From the NCBI GenBank assembly GCA_035610835.1, contig CM069455.1:42834928-42898927 (forward strand): a stretch of DNA of 64,000 bases. Direction: 5' to 3'. Under the pieces are notes generated by a model. That model did no database searches. It saw only the letters and a program-made list of their open reading frames with translations, and was not told the DNA's origin. The stretch comes from Ophiura sarsii. Taxonomy: Eukaryota > Echinodermata > Ophiuroidea > Amphilepidida > Ophiuridae. Shown here piece by piece: positions 53,305-64,000 of this stretch; position 1 is the stretch's first letter, and each line of letters opens with the position of its first letter. A program made the translations under genes and the position numbers.

Positions 53305-54815
53305 GTTGTGGCTAAAGTATAGTGAAGCCTGCAATATAGCCTGCAAGATAGCGACGTAGAGGGCGACGGAGAGTTAGTCTAATCTACCCTGAATTGACCC
53401 CTATTTCTTAGGCTGATTCCCGGTACCCAGAATCCCTTTTGGATGAGTTGTGTGGAGCCCATTGATGCAGGGACCAAGCAAACTCGACGGCATTGAAAAA
53501 CGGTAATCATTTAGTCGTTAAAAAACCTCTAAAATCTCCAGAATTCGTGAGCGTAGAATTACATCGATGGTATCAAAATAATCCGTAAGTATAGTTCTAT
53601 AAGTAAGGATAACTTAAATTTAACTACCAGTAAATTTATTTTTTGTTATGAAACAAATACGACGTAGGAAGTCAATGCTTGTTTTTGTAGCTAAGCCACC
53701 ATTGGGTCTAGTCCATGGCATGGTCACCCATGGTCAGTTCGAGGATTCATTGGGACACATAGTCGTAGAACTCCCTCTTTACAAATACTACATCGGCGAG
53801 GCCACTCACTGCCTCTTTTTGACTCCCACAATACATGCGCATTTAGACCAAATTGGCCTCGGATCATTAATTACTAAGATTTTTCCTAATTAATATTAAC
53901 TAGTGTGAGTAAAAATGACTTGAGAATAAAATCAAATGTGATATTCAAAACTACTAGTCAGTCTAGTTTCTGAAAGTTTCAAAAGCAAAAGGTTTGCTGA
54001 TTCAATGATTAACGTATTCAACACAGTCTAGATTTACTATCGGCGAGCTAAATTCCTAGTTCTTAATTAAATTTCTAAAGTAATATGTCATTTTTAACCT
54101 CATTGACCATTATGCATATTTTCAAAGTATTCGCTACGTAATTCTGCAATTATTTATCGAAAAACCTACCCAAAAAGTAGCATAACTTTCAAAAAACTGC
54201 ATCAATTTTCCCCGAATTTTTTCCACTACTCCACCATTTTGTCTTGTTTCATTTGACCTAAAATGATCCAGGCCTGATGACGTCATCATAGGAAAACTTT
54301 GACAGACGCAGCCTCTCAATTCATTCACAAAACCAAGTCTGTAAAAAGTTTGGCTGGCCTCCAAAACACTGACTGACGTCATAATAATGAGCTGCGCAGT
54401 ACTCCAAACAATCCCAGCGGTCACGCTGCCTGGCTGCTGGTGTACTCATTAGCATAATTTATCCAGATTCTATGCCCTGTGCAATGTTCTATGTGTAGGA
54501 CTCACTATTTCCATTATACTAAATTTCATTGCACTAATTTTTTTAACTAATTCATGATATGGCATGAAAAGAAAAGAGTTTACAAAGCCTTTTTAAAGGC
54601 CTCTTCCTCGTCAAGTTATGCAACCAATCAGGCAATACCATGCTGGTTATGGTGATTTCGCATTGTTTATTAAAAAGAAAAGAAAAAGTGCTCTCAACCT
54701 CCTTTTTTCAATAAAAAAATAGTTTTTATTTTATCTGGCCCTATATAAATAATAATTAATAGAATGTAGTCGCGGACAAACTGGAGTGAATTAAATTAAT
54801 AATGACCTTAAAAAT
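53305..54815. other. Non-coding stretch with unrecognised short frames
   Basis: Frames at 53648-53893 (+) and 54134-54424 (-) match no family I recognise, and neither has a convincing splice partner. Confidence 0.4.
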
Positions 54816-54885
54816 ACACAGTCTCGAACCGCAGACCCTGTTCACCATCGGGGCAAAGAAACCCGCTAGACCACAAAGGCTGTGT
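54816..54885 (-). other. tRNA-derived (SINE-like) sequence
   Basis: On the minus strand the ends ACACAG and CTGTGT pair. An A-box-like TTTGTGGTCTAGCGGGT and a B-box-like GCGGTTCGAGACT are spaced as in a tRNA, total 70 nt. The anticodon arm does not fold, so this is likely the pol III promoter of a SINE or a decayed tRNA. Confidence 0.45.
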
Positions 54886-55006
54886 TAACGTGGGTGACGA
54901 TGAACGAGCACTATTGTATACTAGGCGGTCACCCTGGACATATGGGGATTGTGGATGATTAATTACTGCACTTTTGCTGTTCCACCACACTTTTACAATC
55001 GACAGA

Positions 55007-55265
55007 ACTTAAAAATTCGACCCCTAGATGACCTTTGACCCCGGACGACCCAAGAAAAGCAAAGCCGTTTTATTTTTTCCACGCTCCACTCGTATTCGGG
55101 CTTCCAGTCACCGAGTTTTAAGCCCGATCGGACAAACTTTGAAAATTCGACCCCTAGACGACCTTTGACCCCGGAAGACCCGACAAACGCTAACCCGTTT
55201 TATTTTTGCCACGCTCGCCTCGCATTGAGCGTTGTGATCACCGAGTTTAAGCACGATCCGACCAA
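55007..55265. repeat. Tandem duplication, ~125-130-bp unit, 2 copies
   Basis: AATTCGACCCCTAGA(T/C)GACC + TTTGACCCCGGA is followed by CCGTTTTATTTTT, CCACGCTC and CACCGAGTTT, then the same again. It shares the GACCTTTGACCCC phrase with the large array. Confidence 0.85.
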
Positions 55266-55315
55266 CTTCAAAAAGATAAAGTCATTGTTGTGAGCGTCTC
55301 AAGCGGCTGATATAC

Positions 55316-57024
55316 GGGTCATTCCGTGTCAAATCAACCAATTTTCTAAAAAGTTCCCAGGTGACCCTCTCAGATTTTGATGAAACTTCATCAGATTAAT
55401 GGACTATGGCAAAAATTAACACATGCAAAAAAGTAAAATCATACTCCATGTCGTTTTCCAGATATGGCCCGTTGAAATATGGTCGAGGACGCGTTTTTTT
55501 AACTCAAGATTCGCGAAAAGTCATATTTGTAATATCGTCCGACTTTGGAAGCTTATATTTCAGTCTTCGTACTAGGTAGAAAGCTGAAAGTTGGTATTCT
55601 AACTTACTTTTGGCCATATTTCAAGAATCTGACCTCAAATCAACTGTATCACCTTTACTTTTTATGATATTGCCCCCCAAAGTAGCCACTTCATTCAGCC
55701 GGAAGTGTTTTGGGGGATTTTGGGGGTCATGCTGTGACCCCATGGGGGGTCACATGAATCACATATTGCATATGAGTAATCTAGGGTCACATGTCTATAG
55801 CCACAAGCAAGTATAAACTCATCAATGTATTTATTAAAAAAATGGCATGGCTCCAAAGTTGGGTCCAGGTGAAAAAATGTCGAAAAGACCCCCTCCGTCT
55901 TGTCAATGGTTGACCCCGCGACGAGTTGAAACATTTTTTGAGATTTGCACCAGTTGAACATATGTATCATATCTACTTGTAAACCAAATTTCAGCTCTGG
56001 TTCTCAACTCCTTCATGGTAATGCCGAATTTTCATTTTTTTTAAAATTGGGGTATTTTGCCCATTTTCTATGTATCATGACTGCTGAATTTGGCAACCCA
56101 TTTCAGATTTTGACTAAGTATTTTAAGGAAATTTTTTAAGAAAAAGTGTCCCAAGAAATTTCTGTCACAGAATTGTGTCATTATAAAAGATATGGGGGGG
56201 AAAAATTACACATTCATTTTTCAAAAAATACTTGTCAAAATCTGAAATGGGTTGCCGAATTCAGCAGTCATGATACATAGAAAATGGGGGAAAATACCCC
56301 AATTTAAGAAAAAATGAAAACTCGGCATTACCATGAAGGAGTTGAGAACCAGAGCTGAAATTTGGTTTACAAGTAGATATGATACATATGTTCAACTGGT
56401 GCAAATCTCAAAAAATGTTTCAACTCGTCGCGGGGTCAACCATTGACAAGACGGAGGGGGTCTTTTCGACATTTTTTCACCTGGACCCAACTTTGGAGCC
56501 ATGCCATTTTTTTAATAAATACATTGATGAGTTTATACTTGCTTGTGGCTATAGATATGTGACCCTAGATTACTCATATGCAATATGGGATTCATGTGAC
56601 CCCCCATGGGGTCACAGCATGACCCCCAAAATCCCCCAAAACACTTCCGGCTGAATGAAGTGGCTACTTTGGGTGGCAATATCATAAAAAGTAAAGGTGA
56701 TACAGTTGATTTGAGGTCAGATTCTTGAAATATGGCCAAAAGTAAGTTAGAATACCAACTTTCAGCTTTCTACCTAGTACGAAGACTGAAATATAAGCTT
56801 CCAAAGTCGGACGATATTACAAATATGACGTTTCGCGAATCTTGAGTTTAAAAAACGCGTTCTCGACCATATTTCAACGGGCCATATCTGGAAAACGACA
56901 TGGAGTATGATTTTACCTTTTTGCATGTGTTAATTTTTGCCATAGTCCATTAATCTGATGAAGGTTCATCAAAATCTGAGAGGGTCACCTGGGGACCACT
57001 GGTTGATTTGACATGGAATGACCC
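55316..57024. mobile_element. ~1.7-kb near-perfect palindrome (foldback element)
   Basis: GGGTCATTCCGTGTCAAATC at the left is mirrored by GATTTGACATGGAATGACCC at the right. The two arms, about 840 bases each, match in inverse almost throughout, with the centre at about 56174. Each arm carries the same 91-codon and 68-codon frames in opposite orientation, which are mirror images of one sequence rather than genes. Arms differ at only scattered bases. This is a very long foldback element. Confidence 0.9.
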
Positions 57025-58037
57025 ACACATGTATATAGTTAAGTAATATTACATGTAGCTATGATGATTCGAGCGGAACCTATACTAGCGAAACTCAATT
57101 AAATCCACACAAGGATCGAGCAAAGGATTACAAAATTAAGAGTTGAATAAATAATAATATAATATAGACTCGACAAACTGGCGTGAATTGAATAATGATA
57201 TTCTACTACAGTTGTACACAGTAAAAAAATGATGTCCAAGGCTTGAACTCTCCTAAACTCTTGTAAATGACTGAATGAGTTGAGAATAATATAGTGAATT
57301 GAAAACAAAGCTTACAATTGGTGGCAGCAGTGGGAAATTGAGTAAAAGTAGAACATAGATGGTTGAAGCAGGAAGGGGTGGTCAGGGGCTATGTTGTGCT
57401 CAATTTGCTCATCAATATTTCTCATTAATTAAAAATTGAATGAGCTCAATTTGTCACACGAGATGGCTTCAGGAATGTTTTTCTGGTCCATTTTATAGTT
57501 AAAATCCAAATAAATGCTTGCACGCTTTTTATATACCACAATTTGGGCTTCTCTCCCGTACATGTACATTGTTTTTGCTTCTACCAATGAAATCATATGT
57601 GTAATATCACACCAGATTGATTATCAGACGCTGATTATTGCGAATCTACCGGGCCAGGGGTTTGGCATGTGTCAACTTGCGGTATTTTCCCTATTTGAGT
57701 CCTGTTGCTGTTACCACATAATGAGCGTTAAATCGCCAGCGTGCATTATGAGATGGTCCAATCAACATGCCAAAAATCAATAGAAAAGAAAGGAATGTTG
57801 CATCTTCACCCGCCCGACACGAAAGTTACCCGCTATCGGCGGGTGGGCGGGTCTTATTTCCATCCCTGGAAAGGAACATGCCTGCGCCGTATTGAAGTGG
57901 AAACCGCATCAAGTTTGAAATCAATGCCAACAGCAAATACTGCAATAAAACGACACATGATTTATATTAAATAATCGTTCAAGTTTTTTTCAATCAAAAT
58001 TGTTACTAAAAACTGTTTTCTCTTTTTTTAATTTCAG
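57025..58037. other. Non-coding stretch upstream of the DNAJC4-like gene
   Basis: It contains a partial relative of the 3533-3794 element (57720-57785) and a CCCGCCCG...CGGGTGGGCGGG hairpin (about 57810-57851). The promoter and any 5' untranslated exon of the next gene should lie here or further upstream, but none was identified. Confidence 0.4.
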
Positions 58038-58188
58038 AATTGTCCATGATGATTACAAGCTCTACCTCCCAGAGGGTGCTCATTGTGTGCCAGAAATGCA
58101 GGCGTTACCTTGGGGAGAGCTTCCTAGGCGACCGTTACCTAGCCGATGGGTTAAGAAGAACCATAAAAACTCAATCTTCAAATTTTAG
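58038..58188 (+). CDS. DNAJC4: DNAJC4-like exon with start codon
   Basis: The acceptor is TTTAATTTCAG|A and the donor TTTTAG|GTTAGA. Translation can begin at ATG 58046, with a second ATG at 58049. It encodes MMITSSTSQRVLIVCQKCRR through TIKTQSSNF. Eight bases before the ATG are untranslated if this is the true start. The frame is open to the exon edge, so an upstream coding exon is possible. Confidence 0.7.
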
Positions 58189-61100
58189 GTTAGACAAATT
58201 ATGAATACAAACTCAGCATGGTATGAAGTTGATCATATCGAAAGTAATTTGTTGCGGTGCCGACGTTCAAAATAGCGGTAAACCATGCAACCGAAATGAC
58301 CAAATTTCCTGGCTGATAACCATTATTTTCTTGCTGATTATCCTACCGATAACCAAGATTTTGCATGACACCAAAACCACTGAAACATAACAACTGATAA
58401 CAAGAGATTGTGGTGGATAACCCAGGGTTATCGGAGGATAACCAGTTTATTTTGTTTATTTTTAACGCTGTGTGTTGTGTTTCATTCTTTATTCAATCAT
58501 TAACCAATTATACAAGTTACTTGATACAAATTAATACAAAATAATAAAGAATGGGCATAAAACCTGAGGACACGATGTTATCCCGTGAATAACCAGCACA
58601 GGCCGACCAACATACAGGCAGGGGAAAGAGGACAAACATGACAAACATCAAAACTATAAAGTTAAATTTAAGATACATTTAGGTACTTAAAGGTAGATGA
58701 CCCGATCACATTTTCGATTTTCAACCTGAAGTTTTCTATTCTACATGAAAGGTCATCCTTAAAAAAGTCGTGTTCCAAAGTTTGAGTGGCATAGCTCTAA
58801 TGGTTCTTATTTTAGACGCACAAGATGCTGTGAACTGTACCTATTGAGTAGTACACAAACTATATCGGTGGTTACCACCGTTCGCGGTAATTCGACGTTA
58901 TTTCATCGATTTCTCCGTAATTATTCCGATTTAGGCCGTCAAATTTCAGTATGATGATGAGAAAAATACGAGCTTTCATATGATATGAAAATCTCTGTGT
59001 GTTTGAAATAATTCTGTGTTACGAAAATGTGATCGGGTCATCTACCTTTTATAGACATTGACTTGAAGCCGTTACGCACTGTGGAAAGGTCCTCGGGTCA
59101 TACAATACAAGGTGTCCCAATAGTTTTCGAAACGTTTTGCCTCCTGGTTAAATATGTCGCATATAAAAATAAAAACATTTTTGGATAAAGAAGACTTGCA
59201 AAATTATTTTGGTACCAAACTTACAATAACAGCTATTTTGCCAAAATACAGACGAAAGTTTCCCGAAACTGTAAAACTGCACTTTCATATGAAAGTGTAG
59301 TATAATGATCTGAATAAAGTCAAGGATACAACAAATGAAAAGTGGTAGAAGAGAGATTTTTTCCGTCGCCTGAAGTACCATTAGTAACAATATTTATATC
59401 AAGATGTTTTTTTATTTCATTGCAGACTATATCAGAAAAGTTATTACGACGTTCTAGATGTGAAGAAATCAGCAAGCCAGGCAGATATAAAAGCAGCATA
59501 TTTTGAGTTATCAAAAGTGGTAAATTGAGGATAACAAACGAGTGTAAATATTATGTAATTACATATAAATATTAATACCAACATTGAAATGAATTGATGA
59601 ATCCTAGGGTTGTATTAATTTGTTAGCCTTGAAAATGAGTGTACATCCTTTGTGTACAATTGTAATGAGTTGAGACATACTTGTCAATCTTAAATGTGAT
59701 TGTCCTGAAAAGTATTTGCTAGTTGCAACATGTAAATGTGTGATGATGATGAACAATAACTAACATTTATTTTGGTTAAATTTATGACTAAAAAAGTTCA
59801 GTGCATATGTAGCATAACATCCAAACAACCAAATTTGATGAACTGGTCATACAGACATGCAACATGAATTTTATACCTACCCCTTATGATATACTGGGCC
59901 TACAGGAAAACGCCACTAGTACAACAGTTTCAATATATTTATTGATTGAACAATCAATTAGAATTTTATGAAAATATTTGAAACTCTGTATACTCTTTTT
60001 TTCCCCAGCATCATCCAGATAAAACAGCGGGTAAAACAGAAGCATTTTTAGAACTAGGCAAGGCCTACGAGGTACTCGGTAATTCCGCAACCAGACGGGA
60101 TTATGACAGCACAATGTTCACGGCAGCCGGAGGGTACAGGACCCCCGTCAGGGTCAATGTGAGGAGAAAAAACGCCTCAGCTACAGATCCATACGGAGAG
60201 GAAGAGGAGTTCGATTGGTAAGACGCCCATTTCTATTGAAAGGTATTCTGTTTCCTAAATTGATTGGGACTCCAGTCACTCCCTTAACCCTAACAGCACT
60301 GAATGCTAAGAAAGTACTTCTCTATTGCAACTGAATCATACAGACTTTTTAGTGCTTTTGCTACTGCTTTTTTGCTACTGAACATGTATAAAGCAACTCG
60401 TCCAATGCATAAATGTCAGGCTGTTTTACTGATGCTGAAGGGCTTGATAATGCGAAGTTTTGACAGAACCGTGACAATATGTCTCTTGGCATTTTGTTTT
60501 TGTTCACAAGTAGAAGGGTTTAAACGAGTTTACTGTATGATTAATGGGTCAAGTTTTTGTCCGATGTGACTCTGAAGTGAGGCAGGAGAAGTTTGGATTT
60601 ATATGCTCTACTGAGCACAGACGATGCCGGGCATGGGCTCGTTCAGGAATGAGCAATTAACGACGGATTAAATTTTAAAAATGATACTGACACTGGAGTT
60701 GGTTACACAACTCCACCAACTCCAGCGGTTTAGGATAAAATAATTAAGTTCCAATGTGTGATGAATTTTCTACGGTCATATAATCGAAATCCATTTTTAC
60801 ATTGAAACTAACGTAGATTCAAAATTTACGACCGTTCATGTATCGTGTCCACCATCGTCTGACCGAGCAGGCACTACTACTGCGCCTGATTGACTAAGCT
60901 GTGCTATTATTAGTGTAAGATGATTTTGTTCAACCTTTATTTTGTCTTTGATTCTATCTTTAGGTACAGGGCATATGTTCATGATGAACGGCAATACAAA
61001 CAAGAGGGAGAATCATCCAATAAAAGATTCACAGTCAGTAATTCAGCCATGATTTACGGACTTCTAGGTTTCATGGTGTTTGGTGCCACTGCGCAGTTCA

Positions 61101-61744
61101 TCTTTGTCTTGTAAGTGATAAACATTTTATATAAGTTCAGTCAGTTCCAAATTGGTGAACCTGGTTTTCTATTAAAGCCTCATTACAGTAGCGAATAAAT
61201 ACAGAAGGATGCAGGCTTACATAAGGGCAACAAGCATGATGAGTGCGTGCAGCCCAAAACTGTGTGCATGTGGCCATAATCAGGGGCGTACTCTTGTATA
61301 GCTTAGTTTTGGTGCTGATTTTGCCCAATTTCACGCGCTCTTTCAGGAATTTTCATCACTTAACTGCTTTTTTCAAATCTCCATTCTCATGCATGACTTT
61401 ACTCCATGTGACCTGCTGTCATGTGATCGCCCAAACAGCTGTCATGTGACAATGGAGGGAAGTAAACTCTATGCTGAATGAAAGGATCGGGATGATCCCA
61501 AAGTAACGTAGCTCAAGCATAATGGCTTGAAAACTTAAAAAGGGTATCTAAATTTATTATTTCATATGTTGGTTTGGAACCATCAAAACTTCACTTGTAT
61601 CAATGATCCCTTTTGCAACCAACTCATTTAATATTCATTAATTTCTTCAACAGTGGAATCAGTGGTTTCAGAAGGAGAAAACTAGATGAAAAAGATAAGA
61701 AGATAGCCATGATCTTCACGGACTTGGAACACAAAATCATGTAG
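58046..61744 (+). CDS. DNAJC4: DNAJC4-like J-domain membrane protein, five coding exons
   Basis: J-domain proteins stimulate the ATPase of Hsp70 chaperones through an HPD motif. Coding exons are 58046-58188, 59426-59519, 60009-60217, 60964-61110 and 61654-61744, all with GT/AG borders and consistent phases, giving about 227 residues. The N-terminus (1-48) is basic, ending RRTIKTQSSNFR, possibly a targeting sequence. The J domain spans ~53-115: YYDVLDVKKSASQADIKAAY, HHPDKT with HPD at 81-83, KAYEVLGNSATRRDYD. A likely membrane helix spans ~178-198 (MIYGLLGFMVFGATAQFIFV). The tail includes LDEKDKKIAMIFT, resembling vertebrate DNAJC4 (MDEKDRIITAFY). Vertebrate DNAJC4 is ~240 residues with the same order of parts. 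The first ATG follows an acceptor site, so an upstream exon, at least untranslated, is expected. Orthology is inferred from layout and the tail. Confidence 0.88.
58688..59051. mobile_element. TTAA-type MITE, family copy 3, in a DNAJC4-like intron
   Basis: It begins TTAAAGGTAGATGACCCGAT and ends GTGATCGGGTCATCTACCTT. The interior matches the copies at 4048-4403 and (inverted) 16821-17177, including AGTACACA(A/G)ACT and GTTTTCTATTCTACATGAA. The ends here are the cleanest, so they best show the family consensus. Confidence 0.85.
59426..59519 (+). CDS. DNAJC4: DNAJC4-like exon, start of J domain
   Basis: The acceptor is TTTCATTGCAG|A and the donor AGTG|GTAAAT. It encodes LYQKSYYDVLDVKKSASQAD and IKAAYFELSKV, that is helices I and II of the J domain up to the residues before HPD. 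The DNA is open on the other strand too, but only this reading makes sense. Confidence 0.92.
60009..60217 (+). CDS. DNAJC4: DNAJC4-like exon, HPD motif and rest of J domain
   Basis: The acceptor is TTTTCCCCAG|C and the donor GATTG|GTAAGA. It begins HHPDKTAGKTEAFLELGKAY, then EVLGNSATRRDYDSTMF, then a linker ending with the acidic PYGEEEEFD. Confidence 0.95.
60964..61110 (+). CDS. DNAJC4: DNAJC4-like exon, membrane segment
   Basis: The acceptor is ATCTTTAG|G and the donor GTCTT|GTAAGT. It encodes YRAYVHDERQYKQEG, then a basic stretch and the hydrophobic helix MIYGLLGFMVFGATAQFIFV. Confidence 0.93.
61654..61744 (+). CDS. DNAJC4: DNAJC4-like last exon, with possible alternative donor
   Basis: The acceptor is TTCTTCAACAG|T. 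It encodes GISGFRRRKLDEKDKKIAMI and FTDLEHKIM, then TAG at 61742-61744. The last codon and stop overlap a donor-like CAT|GTAGGT (GT at 61741), so a longer isoform is conceivable. An ATTAAA at 61839-61844 could be the polyadenylation signal for the short form. Confidence 0.85.
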
Positions 61745-63360
61745 GTACCAAGTATTTAAGTTACCTCAAACATCCGTACATGTAGATGTCAAGTCTATTG
61801 AATTTTATTACCATATTGGGAATCACCATGAGAAATGCATTAAAATAAGTGCAAACATGCAAAGTATTGGTTCAGTAATCTTTGAGATATAGACCTTGAC
61901 AGTTGGGAAAGGTTTCTGAAAAATATATTTTGTTTAAAAACAGCTACTGGAAACTGTATAGAATATATAGCCAGGATCTTCACGGATACAAATATATTTT
62001 GTACATTGGTAAAACCAATAGCCGTGTGAAAAGTGTCGTGTGAAAAGTGTCAACTCAAACATCCTTGGGTGCTTTTTGGATTGGGTGCATTTTGGATGGC
62101 CAGCAAAATGTTGCATTGCCCTTTCATGAACATTTCTGATATTGTTAGTAGATCATTTTTAATTCTTCAAACTGAACTATTTTAAATCAATATATCTTTA
62201 AACTGTTAAAGAGGGGGAAACACAGTACAATGTTGGCTGTATTTTCTACCCAATAGTGAATACTTTTGTCCAAGTAACAGCCCACCTTGGAAATCTGCAC
62301 ATTGCGATGCAAAATCACCAGGCCAAAGGGTGTAGGGGTGAAAATGGCTTGCAGAAAGGGGACATGGGTAGGCCTGGGAGGATTCTGCGATTTTTTTTTA
62401 AAGGCAAAAAAAGCGACTTTACTAAAACCTAGATTTCCTGTGGTTTCACTATTTGCAACCGTACCTAGAAATCCTGCGAAAATAAACCAAATGCAAGAAA
62501 CCACGACCAATGCTATGACCGAAAAAGTCACCCCCCCCCCCCCCCAAATAACACTCTTTAAAAAGTAAAGTCTATTCTTTATTTCATCAACTGCTGGTGG
62601 CAGCATTATGCATTACGTCATCCAAGTCAGACCATGTGCTTATCTCAAATTGGTGGTACGAATTTTACCCAATGACATAATGGGGAAAATACATACGGGA
62701 ACTAAAAATGGTTAAAATCTATAAAAGGTATTTCCCTGACCAAGCCTCCAAATAAGCGGGCGCCGGGCGCTTTTTACCCCCTGGTTCCCGAGTTTTGGCT
62801 CCTGGTATTTCTCGAAAATGCATAGCCAGGCGCCAGTTTTTGGTACTTGGTCGCCTGGTCTTGCCTCCAAACTATGCTCAAACATACCTAAAATCAACTC
62901 AAATCTAATTGAAAATTACTTGCTATAACTAACATGTTTTACTGTATAATGTCATTCATTTCACGGCTATTTCCGAGCCCATTTTAGCACGTAAACATGC
63001 CTTAAAAAGGCAGTAATGTAGCCATATCGTCATGTAAACAACGTCGAATTGGACGCCTTTTACACGCGGCGCGAATAACAAAACAAATCACTGAACAATG
63101 TTGGTGTGCAAGGTAATTTAACAAAAAACGTTCTGCATGTTTAGATAGACTAATTTATTTTGAATAATTTGTGTGGGTATATAAAATCAAAAAGTTCCAA
63201 ATTAAGATGAAATCTGCATCGTAAAATTCGTGAAAATACGAAATTGCCACCATTGCTACTGAAATCCCTAAATGATCAGCAGCACCGCCCAGCTCCCAAT
63301 GACCAGGCAGTGGCGGACTGGCGGTGGCGGTGCCAGACAACTAGATTTAGAATTACATAA
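61745..63360. other. Region downstream of the DNAJC4-like gene, no further gene seen
   Basis: A 16-C run lies at about 62531-62546. GCCTCCAAATAAGCGGGCGC and TTGCCTCCAAACTATGCTC around 62745-62880 are possible ends of one repeat. No exon of another gene is recognised. Confidence 0.45.
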
Positions 63361-63820
63361 GTTTGAATATATAATTCAAAACAATTAAATAAATATATTT
63401 TAATAAATAAGTAAATAATATTATCAAAACTAACTTTTAAAACTAACTTTTAAAACTAACTTTTAAAGATAACTTTTAAAAATCACTTTTAAAAATCACT
63501 TTTAATAAAAATCACTTTTAATAAAAATAACTTTTAATAAAAATAACTTTTAATAAAAATGACTTTTAATAATAACTTTAAAAAATAACATTTAAAATTA
63601 ACTTTAAAAAATAACTTTTAAAAATAACTTTGAAAAGTAACTTTTAAAGATAACTTTTAGAAATAACTTTTAGAAATAACTTTTAGAAATATCTTTTAAA
63701 AAAACCCTTTTAAAAATAACTTTTAAAATAACTTTAAAAAAATAGCTTATTTAACAAATTACTTTTAAAAATGACTTTTAATAATAACTTTTAAAAATGA
63801 CTTTTAAAAATAACTTAGAG
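63361..63820. repeat. Low-complexity array of AATAACTTTTAAAA
   Basis: Some 30 or more degenerate copies of a 12-16-base unit (AATAACTTTTAAAA, AATCACTTTTAAAA) lie here. Variation in unit length is typical of slippage. Confidence 0.9.
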
Positions 63821-64000
63821 TCTAACATCTCCTGTGCTTGCACACCCGCCTCTGCCTGGAGGTCATCAACATTTGGCCTGTGTTGTTGTCTAGATGGCAA
63901 AGTTCCCTTAGCCTCAGCACATGGTATTCAAGAGTTGATTGACTGTCAATGGGGTTCACAGACCCTCCAGGTTCAGTTGGTTAGGGAGGAGAAAGGCTCA

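Noticed and set aside
55695..56739. Two pairs of frames (91 and 68 codons) in the palindrome
   Set aside because: They are mirror images of one sequence in the two arms, with no family match.
59100..59130. Mariner end (GGTGTCCCAATAGTTTTCG)
   Set aside because: No inverse partner could be found within the next several kilobases.

Overview
This window looks like nuclear DNA from an animal, most likely a marine invertebrate. The reasons are spliced genes with GT/AG introns, vertebrate-like mitochondrial proteins, a non-LTR retrotransposon, many short inverted-repeat elements and AT-rich, repeat-laden non-coding DNA. An echinoderm or other invertebrate deuterostome is my guess; the sequence alone does not settle it.

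Two host genes can be rebuilt exon by exon. On the minus strand, 18168 down to 6526, is a seven-exon gene for mitochondrial ribosomal protein S31 (MRPS31). All splice phases agree and the product is about 388 residues, but exon 1 is tentative. On the plus strand, 58046 to 61744, is a five-coding-exon gene for a DNAJC4-like J-domain protein of about 227 residues, with an intact HPD motif and one membrane segment. Both products are probably organellar or membrane-associated. Nothing shows that they work together.

Most of the rest is mobile or repetitive DNA. Region 1-6500 holds a degenerate repeat broken up by several inverted-repeat (foldback) elements. The MRPS31 introns carry a ~168-bp tandem array full of AGGTCA direct repeats, foldback and mariner-like elements, and two short hAT-like elements with 8-bp target duplications. 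Region 18.2-28.5 kb is a mix of repeats, a tRNA-Asp-like sequence, long G/C runs and a GC-rich patch (about 25.2-26.3 kb) with possible but unassigned first exons. Region 28.5-33.6 kb is a four-copy array of a ~1.25-kb unit ending in a broken C2H2 zinc-finger relic. Region 34.3-38.2 kb is a nested element with a 150-bp satellite rich in AACGTT. Region 43.2-44.1 kb is a reverse-transcriptase relic split at its ADD motif by a 615-bp element. Region 46.1-50.7 kb is a nearly intact non-LTR retrotransposon on the minus strand, with CCHC, endonuclease and reverse-transcriptase domains. Region 55.3-57.0 kb is a ~1.7-kb near-palindrome. The right end (63.4-63.8 kb) is low-complexity.

The observations most worth a second look are the in-frame TGA between the two retrotransposon reading frames, the clean insertion at the ADD motif, the nuclear-receptor-like DR1 arrays, the 34-bp inverted repeats around the retrotransposon region, and the long palindrome. 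No RNA-guided or defence-type system was seen.
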